DNA from: Billgrantia azerbaijanica
Lineage (GTDB): Bacteria > Pseudomonadota > Gammaproteobacteria > Pseudomonadales > Halomonadaceae
Reading direction: 5' to 3'
Length of the DNA stretch: 64,000 bases
Assembly (NCBI GenBank): GCA_004551485.1
Contig: SBLD01000006.1
Coordinates: forward strand, 1-64,000
The notes under the pieces are model-generated. The model saw nothing but the letters and a program-made list of their open reading frames with translations, was not told the origin of the DNA and ran no database searches. The position numbers were made by a program, and so were the translations under genes. Below, piece after piece: positions 59,415 through 64,000 of this stretch (positions are counted from its first letter, which is position 1; each line of letters opens with the position of its first letter).

Positions 59415-61097
59415 ATGGCGCAGGCGCAAGACGATTTTACCCGTATCACCAGTCCCGCAGCGATCGAGTCGCTGCTCGACCAGCTGATCGAGCCCGGTGG
59501 GGCATCGCTGCTCATCGACAAGCCGGCGAGCACTCCCCAGCCGGTGCTGTTGATGGAGCAGTCGCCCGGCGAGTCGCTGCTGCTGGACCTCACGGCGATA
59601 CGGGAGGTCAGCAGCGATCTCAAGCGTGGCCTGGGCTTCCGGCTGCTGGGTCAGGTCGACGGGAAGATGGTGCGCACGCCGCTGCTCAAGGCGCAGGGCT
59701 GCGAGATCGTGGGTGATCGCGTGACCTGCCAAGGGGAGTATCCGCACTACCTCGAGGAGTTGCAGCGGCGTGAGTCGTTCCGGGCGCAACTGCGCCTGGG
59801 GATGGAGGTGGGCGCCATCCTGCGGGGTGATGGCGACGCCTCGGTGCAGGGAGACCTCAAGGACCTCTCCCTGGAGGGGTGCCAGCTCGAGCTGCCGACA
59901 TCGGTGGCCTCGCTGCTGTCCGGCTCGGCCAGCCCGCTGGAGATCGAGCTCTGCTTTCCCAACGGCACGCGCTTCGTGATCAAGGCGGCGCCGCGTCACC
60001 GGGCGGCGGATCCCGAGCGCCAGGCAATGCGCGTGGGCTTCCGTTTCGAAGGCGTCAGTGCCGCCCAGGAGCGCAAGCTGTGGTACTTCGTGCGCGAGAT
60101 CGAGCGCGAGTCCATGCGCAGCGCCGGAGAGGGCGACCATGGGCGCTTGCCCTCCCTGCTGTTCCAGGCCCAGCCGGCGGCCGAGCCGGCCGTGGGGCGT
60201 CGCAACCTGCAGGAATACCCCACTCCCATGGCGCGACGACTGGCGCGGGTGGCGGGCTACCTGGATGCGCAGATGCTCGAGCTGCAGAAGGGGGAGGGGA
60301 TCGATTCCGTGCAGCTTTCCCGGCACACCGACCTGCTGCTGCTACTGGCGGAGGAGGACATCGAGGCGCTGCTGTTCGCTACCCGGTGTCTGTATCGTGA
60401 GCCGTTGCCGGTGCGCCATGGCCTGGCCGTGGCGGTGCACCTGCTGGCGCTGGCCGGGGGCAGCAGCGTGCCGCGCGACCTACGCAAGGCCGTGGCGGCC
60501 AGTGCCCTGGTGCACGATCTGGGCAAGGGAGAGCTGCCCAGGTCCTTGTTGTCGGCCACGACCTTCGGTCCGGCAGAGTACGAACAGCTCAAGGTGCATG
60601 TGGCGACGGTACTCGACCGCCTCAAGTCGTGCCAGTGGCTCTCGGCGAGCGTGGCCAATGCGGTGGTGGGTGGCATCAACGAACGGTTGGACGGCAGCGG
60701 TTATCCGCGAGGGCTTTCCGGCGATCAGCTCCACGAGCTCTCACGCATGTCTGCCGTGGTCGACGTGGTCGACGCCATGCGCCGCGATCGGCCCGACCGG
60801 CGGGCCTGGTCGATCGATGCCGTCTACCGTCACCTGCTCAAGGAGCCCGGGCGGTTCGACCCGCGCTGGGTCAAGCGCTATATCCAGCGCTTCGGGCTGC
60901 GTCCGGTGGGCTCTCTCGTGCGCTTCACCGGTGGCGAACTGGGCTGGGTGCAGCGGCTCGACGAGCGTGGCCGCCCCTTTCAGGTCCAGCTCACCGACGA
61001 GATCGAGCCCCCCGGCAAGGCGTTGGGGCAAGTCGTGCGCGGCGATGTGGTCGCTCGCCTGGGGGAGCCGGCCGAAGAAGTGCCGGTCTCGACCTGA
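59415..61097 (+). CDS. PilZ-domain protein fused to a degenerate HD-GYP domain
   Basis: A 560-residue protein. About 20-125 is a YcgR-N-like region. A PilZ domain follows: RRESFRAQLRLGMEVGA (R-x-x-x-R) and KDLSLEGCQLEL (D-x-S-x-x-G), the complete c-di-GMP-binding signature. The C-terminal region from about 330 has ALVHDLGKGELPRSLLS, HVATVLDRL and GGINERLDGSGYPRGLSG. This is the HD-GYP frame, but the histidines before E-R-x-D-G are replaced (GGIN), so catalysis is doubtful. It may act as a c-di-GMP effector on the flagellum (YcgR-like brake) or as a sensor. The start at 59415 is favoured because the product then begins as YcgR does; ATG 59340 is in frame. Confidence 0.82.
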   Translation: MAQAQDDFTRITSPAAIESLLDQLIEPGGASLLIDKPASTPQPVLLMEQSPGESLLLDLTAIREVSSDLKRGLGFRLLGQVDGKMVRTPLLKAQGCEIVGDRVTCQGEYPHYLEELQRRESFRAQLRLGMEVGAILRGDGDASVQGDLKDLSLEGCQLELPTSVASLLSGSASPLEIELCFPNGTRFVIKAAPRHRAADPERQAMRVGFRFEGVSAAQERKLWYFVREIERESMRSAGEGDHGRLPSLLFQAQPAAEPAVGRRNLQEYPTPMARRLARVAGYLDAQMLELQKGEGIDSVQLSRHTDLLLLLAEEDIEALLFATRCLYREPLPVRHGLAVAVHLLALAGGSSVPRDLRKAVAASALVHDLGKGELPRSLLSATTFGPAEYEQLKVHVATVLDRLKSCQWLSASVANAVVGGINERLDGSGYPRGLSGDQLHELSRMSAVVDVVDAMRRDRPDRRAWSIDAVYRHLLKEPGRFDPRWVKRYIQRFGLRPVGSLVRFTGGELGWVQRLDERGRPFQVQLTDEIEPPGKALGQVVRGDVVARLGEPAEEVPVST

Positions 61098-61137
61098 CGA
61101 TCCCTGCGAGGCAAGACGAGATGGCTGCCTGGGCGGC

Positions 61138-61164
61138 TAAAGTTCTCTCGCCAGGTGCCGATAG
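61138..61164 (+). promoter_or_regulatory. Sigma-28 (FliA) promoter of fliD
   Basis: TAAAGTTC (61138-61145), 11-base spacer, GCCGATAG (61157-61164), two mismatches to consensus, 90 bases before the fliD start. Confidence 0.82.
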
Positions 61165-61253
61165 TCAAAAATAACCGCAGGCCACCGCGCTTTTCGCCGT
61201 ACCCTCGGCCCCGTGGCCTGTCAGACTGGTCAGGACGGAGCAAGGAAACCCTC

Positions 61254-62648
61254 ATGGCATCGATCTCATCACTAGGCATCGGTTCTGGACTGGATCTCAA
61301 CGGATTGCTCGACCAGCTCAAGGCCGCCGAGCGGCAGCAGCTCACCCCCATCAAGCTGCAACAGCAGAGCTACCAGGCGAAGATTTCCGCCTTCGGCAAG
61401 CTTGAGAGCGCTCTCTCTTCCTTCCAGGATGCCGTAGCAAAGCTCAATGACACCTCGCTCTACGAGAGCCTGTCCACCAACGTGACCGGCGACAGTGTCA
61501 CCGCCTCTGCAACCAGTGAGGCTCAGGCGGGGACCTATGACGTCAACGTGACCAACCTGGCAAAAGCTCAGAGCCTGGCCACCAATGGCTTCACCGCCCG
61601 AGATACCGAACTGGGCTCAGGGACGATGACGATCGATGTCGGGACCGGCGACAAGGCCCAGACCCTGACCATCGACATCGCCCAGGCCGACAGCACCCTG
61701 GAGGGCATCCGTGATGCCATCAACGCCAAGGATGCCGGCATCACGGCGACCATCGTCAACGATGGTGGGACTGATCCCTATCGCTTGGTGCTCTCCAGCG
61801 ACGACACCGGCACCGAGTCGGCCATCCAGACGATCGACTTCGTCAGCGATGCCGGCGATACCGCTTTGGACGACAAGCTCTCCTACGGCGGTACCGGGAC
61901 CATGAGCGAGACGGTGGCCGCCGAGGATGCCGCCCTCACGGTCAACGGTATCGCCATCAGCAGCCAGAGCAACGACGTCGAGGGGGCCATCCAGGGCGTG
62001 ACCTTGGACCTCATCGCCACCGGAGAGTCCACCGTGAAGGTAGAGCAGGACAACCTCGCGCTGCGCGATGCGGTTTCCGGCTTCGTCAAGGCCCACAACG
62101 ACCTGCAGGGCACCATCGACTCTCTCACCAGCTTCGATGCCGAGACCGGGGATGCCGGAACCCTGCTGGGAGACGCTACCTTGCGCAATGTCGAGTCCCG
62201 GCTGCGCGAGGTGCTGACCGACACCGTGGAGGCGGGGGCCTTCGATTACCTCACCGATGTGGGGATCAGCCGCCAGCTCGATGGCACCCTGGAGCTGGAC
62301 AACGAGAAGCTCGACGATGCCATCGCCAACAATCGCCAGGCGCTCACCGATTTCTTCGCCGGCACCGATACCGCCGATGGCCTGACCGATACCCTCGATA
62401 CCACCCTCGAGCAGATACTCGAGGACGACGGCACTCTGGACAATGTCACCACCGGCCTGGAATCGAGTATCGAGCGGCTCGATGAGCGCAAGGCGCGCAT
62501 GGAGCGTTCGATCGACCAGACCATCGAGCGCTATCGTAGCCAGTTCAGTCAGCTCGACGGCTTGGTCGCCAGCATGAACCAGACCAGCACCTACCTGACC
62601 CAGCAGTTCGACTCGCTCAGTGCCATGCTGTCGAGCAACAAGAAATGA
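61254..62648 (+). CDS. fliD: Flagellar filament cap / hook-associated protein 2
   Basis: A 464-residue cap protein that folds incoming flagellin at the filament tip. The N-terminus MASISSLGIGSGLDLNGLLDQLKAAERQQL is typical. The C-terminal coiled coil SSIERLDERKARMERSIDQTIERYRSQFSQLDGLVASMNQTSTYLTQQFDSL is complete. The centre is rich in Thr/Asp/Ala. AAGGAAA lies upstream of the ATG. It is the first gene of fliD-fliS-fliT-fliK, behind a sigma-28 promoter. Confidence 0.95.
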   Translation: MASISSLGIGSGLDLNGLLDQLKAAERQQLTPIKLQQQSYQAKISAFGKLESALSSFQDAVAKLNDTSLYESLSTNVTGDSVTASATSEAQAGTYDVNVTNLAKAQSLATNGFTARDTELGSGTMTIDVGTGDKAQTLTIDIAQADSTLEGIRDAINAKDAGITATIVNDGGTDPYRLVLSSDDTGTESAIQTIDFVSDAGDTALDDKLSYGGTGTMSETVAAEDAALTVNGIAISSQSNDVEGAIQGVTLDLIATGESTVKVEQDNLALRDAVSGFVKAHNDLQGTIDSLTSFDAETGDAGTLLGDATLRNVESRLREVLTDTVEAGAFDYLTDVGISRQLDGTLELDNEKLDDAIANNRQALTDFFAGTDTADGLTDTLDTTLEQILEDDGTLDNVTTGLESSIERLDERKARMERSIDQTIERYRSQFSQLDGLVASMNQTSTYLTQQFDSLSAMLSSNKK

Positions 62649-62714
62649 GGCTGGGTGTACGGATTGGCGCCACTGAACCGGGAGCGAGAGACCGGATCGA
62701 ATGAGGAGTGAACC

Positions 62715-63140
62715 ATGAGTGCCATGCGAGGAGCTGCCGCCTACGGACGCGGGGCCGGAGCCTACGCCCGGGTCGGCGTGGAGAGTGGCGTGATGTCGGC
62801 CAACCCGCACCAGTTGATCGTGATGCTGTTCGACGGGGCCCAGGGGGCGATTCGCGCTGCGCGAATCCATATGGAAGCCGGCAACACCGCCGAGAAGGGC
62901 AAGTCGATCTCCAAGGCGCTGGATATCGTCAACAACGGCCTGCTGGCGGCGCTGGACACCGAGAAGGGCGGCGAGATCGCCGAGCGGCTCGGTTCGCTCT
63001 ATGATTACATTGCGCGCTTGCTGCTCTCGGCCAACCTGCACAACGATGTGGAGAGCCTTGAGCAGGCCGAGCGGCTGCTCGACGACATCGCTTCGGCCTG
63101 GCGCGAGATTGGCAGCGTCCAGGCTCAGGCCCAGGGCTGA
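62715..63140 (+). CDS. fliS: Flagellin export chaperone
   Basis: A 141-residue helical protein with NPHQLIVMLFDGAQGAIRAAR, KGKSISKALDIVNNGLLAALDTEKGGEIAERLGSLYDYI, as in FliS. It binds the C-terminus of flagellin in the cytoplasm and prevents early polymerisation. GAGGAG precedes the ATG. It follows fliD by 66 bases. Confidence 0.94.
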   Translation: MSAMRGAAAYGRGAGAYARVGVESGVMSANPHQLIVMLFDGAQGAIRAARIHMEAGNTAEKGKSISKALDIVNNGLLAALDTEKGGEIAERLGSLYDYIARLLLSANLHNDVESLEQAERLLDDIASAWREIGSVQAQAQG

Positions 63141-63147
63141 GAGAGCC

Positions 63148-63534
63148 ATGATCGAGGCGCACGGACCACAAGAGGTGATTGCCGGTTATCGTCAGCTGCG
63201 GGCGCAGGTTGCCGACATGCGCGACCTGGCGGAGAAAGCCGACTGGGCGTTGCTCATCGATCGCCAGCAGGACTACCTGCAGCAGATGGAGCGCGTCAAG
63301 GCGTTGGATGCCGCCTGTCCCCTCGTCGGTGATGCCGCGGTTCGCAAGGCCGAATTGCTGGAGGCGATTCTGGCCGACGATCTGGCGCTTCGTGAGCGGT
63401 TGATGGCGCGCCGCGAGGAGCTGGGCCAGCTCATCGACCACTCGCGGCGCCAGCGTGACCTGCAACGCACCTATGGTCGGCAGGGTGGTTCGGTGGTCGA
63501 TGCCTCGACCCACTTTGACAAGAGGATGACGTGA
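63148..63534 (+). CDS. fliT: FliT-like flagellar chaperone/regulator
   Basis: A 128-residue helical protein (YRQLRAQVADMRDLAEKADWALLIDRQQDYLQQMERVKALD..., ILADDLALRERLMARREELGQLI). Size, helicity and position after fliS match FliT, the chaperone of the cap protein FliD. Sequence identity in this family is always low, so the call rests partly on context. GAGAG precedes the ATG. Its stop overlaps the GTG of the next gene. Confidence 0.8.
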   Translation: MIEAHGPQEVIAGYRQLRAQVADMRDLAEKADWALLIDRQQDYLQQMERVKALDAACPLVGDAAVRKAELLEAILADDLALRERLMARREELGQLIDHSRRQRDLQRTYGRQGGSVVDASTHFDKRMT

Positions 63535-64000
63535 GCGGCATCACCCCGCTGCTCGACACGCTGCTGCATCAGGTGCTGGGCAAGCGTGCCGACATCCCAT
63601 CGCCGCGGGATCTCAATGAGCCGGTACGCCCGGTCGATCCCGGCGAGGGGCCGCGGGCGCTGCACAGCGACTCGCGCCTGGAGGGGCGCCGTCCCGCCGG
63701 TACCCCGCTCACGGAGCTAACCCCGACCCCGCGCCGCAGTGAAGGGGCGGGAGTCCAGGCGCCGCTGACCGACACGGCCCGCTCCAGCTCCTTCCAGACC
63801 CACTTCAGCCCCTCGGCACGCACCATCGCCGACCTGCTGCTGCGCTTTCCCGCACCGCCCTCCGTGTTGAGTTCCCAGGCGCCGCTGATGCGGGCCGATG
63901 AGTCACCCAGTGCAGCGATGCTGGCGGACCGCCTCCAGGGCAGTGTGCGCGACAGCGGCCTCTTCTATGAGTCACACCTCGCGCGCTGGTATCGCGGTGA
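63531..64000 (+). CDS. fliK: Flagellar hook-length control protein FliK, N-terminal part (runs off the window)
   Basis: The first 156 residues of a protein that is open to the end of the window. It begins with GTG at 63531 overlapping the fliT stop (GTGA), with AGGAT upstream. The sequence is Pro/Arg/Ser-rich (residues about 25-90), then DLLLRFPAPPSVLSSQAPLM and LQGSVRDSGLFYESHLARWYRG, the segment that precedes the FliK C-terminal domain in Halomonadaceae and pseudomonads. FliK is exported and sets hook length and the switch of export specificity. Confidence 0.75.
   Translation, partial: MSGITPLLDTLLHQVLGKRADIPSPRDLNEPVRPVDPGEGPRALHSDSRLEGRRPAGTPLTELTPTPRRSEGAGVQAPLTDTARSSSFQTHFSPSARTIADLLLRFPAPPSVLSSQAPLMRADESPSAAMLADRLQGSVRDSGLFYESHLARWYRG

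Overview
The window is a GC-rich gammaproteobacterial chromosome segment. Gene content points to the family Halomonadaceae (Halomonas or a close relative): ppsR-ppsA, MvaT-type nucleoid proteins, a Tus-like terminator protein, the flagellar order fliD-fliS-fliT-fliK and intergenic repeats typical of such genomes. The genus is inferred from gene content and protein style, not from a marker gene. No rRNA, tRNA, CRISPR array or transposase gene was seen.

Layout. 1-11.6 kb holds metabolism: the 3' end of a 3-hydroxyisobutyrate dehydrogenase-like gene, a MATE pump, gcdH with a class III CoA-transferase (glutarate/lysine catabolism), divergent ppsR/ppsA, gamma-glutamyltransferase, and a PPK2 polyphosphate kinase behind an FNR/Anr-type box. 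11.6-24.7 kb holds a membrane GDPD, an RraA-like protein, a bacteriophytochrome diguanylate cyclase divergent from a heme oxygenase (its chromophore supply), acnB, miaE and a giant SARP-like regulator. 24.7-29 kb is a queuosine operon (queC-queE-queD-ykgJ) and trhP, so two tRNA wobble-uridine/guanine modification systems lie back to back, separated by a foldback repeat. 29-34.2 kb holds a LonC-like protease with a UspA protein, a Tus-like protein and a HEPN/MNT toxin-antitoxin pair. 34.2-41.5 kb is yacG-coaE and pilD-pilC-pilB / pilA, broken up by a second HEPN/MNT pair and a HigBA-type cassette with an extra 51-residue ORF. 42.1-44 kb has two nearly identical mvaT genes flanking a third HEPN/MNT pair. 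44-46 kb is an AraC regulator and two small unknown genes.

46-64 kb is a motility and c-di-GMP region. It has two flagellins (one with a large inserted domain), a 1133-residue TPR/glycosyltransferase/methyltransferase-like fusion that is a candidate flagellin glycosylation enzyme, a membrane GGDEF protein, a LOV-GGDEF-EAL blue-light-type protein, a PilZ plus degenerate HD-GYP protein, then fliD-fliS-fliT-fliK. Three sigma-28 promoters with exact 11-base spacers precede both flagellins and fliD.

Themes. (1) Light to c-di-GMP: red/far-red (phytochrome with heme oxygenase) and blue (LOV) receptors, both coupled to GGDEF/EAL domains, lie in the same 64 kb as flagellar and type IV pilus genes. 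(2) Accessory insertion: four toxin-antitoxin cassettes sit within 10 kb in and around the pilus genes, one bracketed by a 498-bp direct duplication. (3) Dispersed intergenic repeats: at least three unrelated short families.
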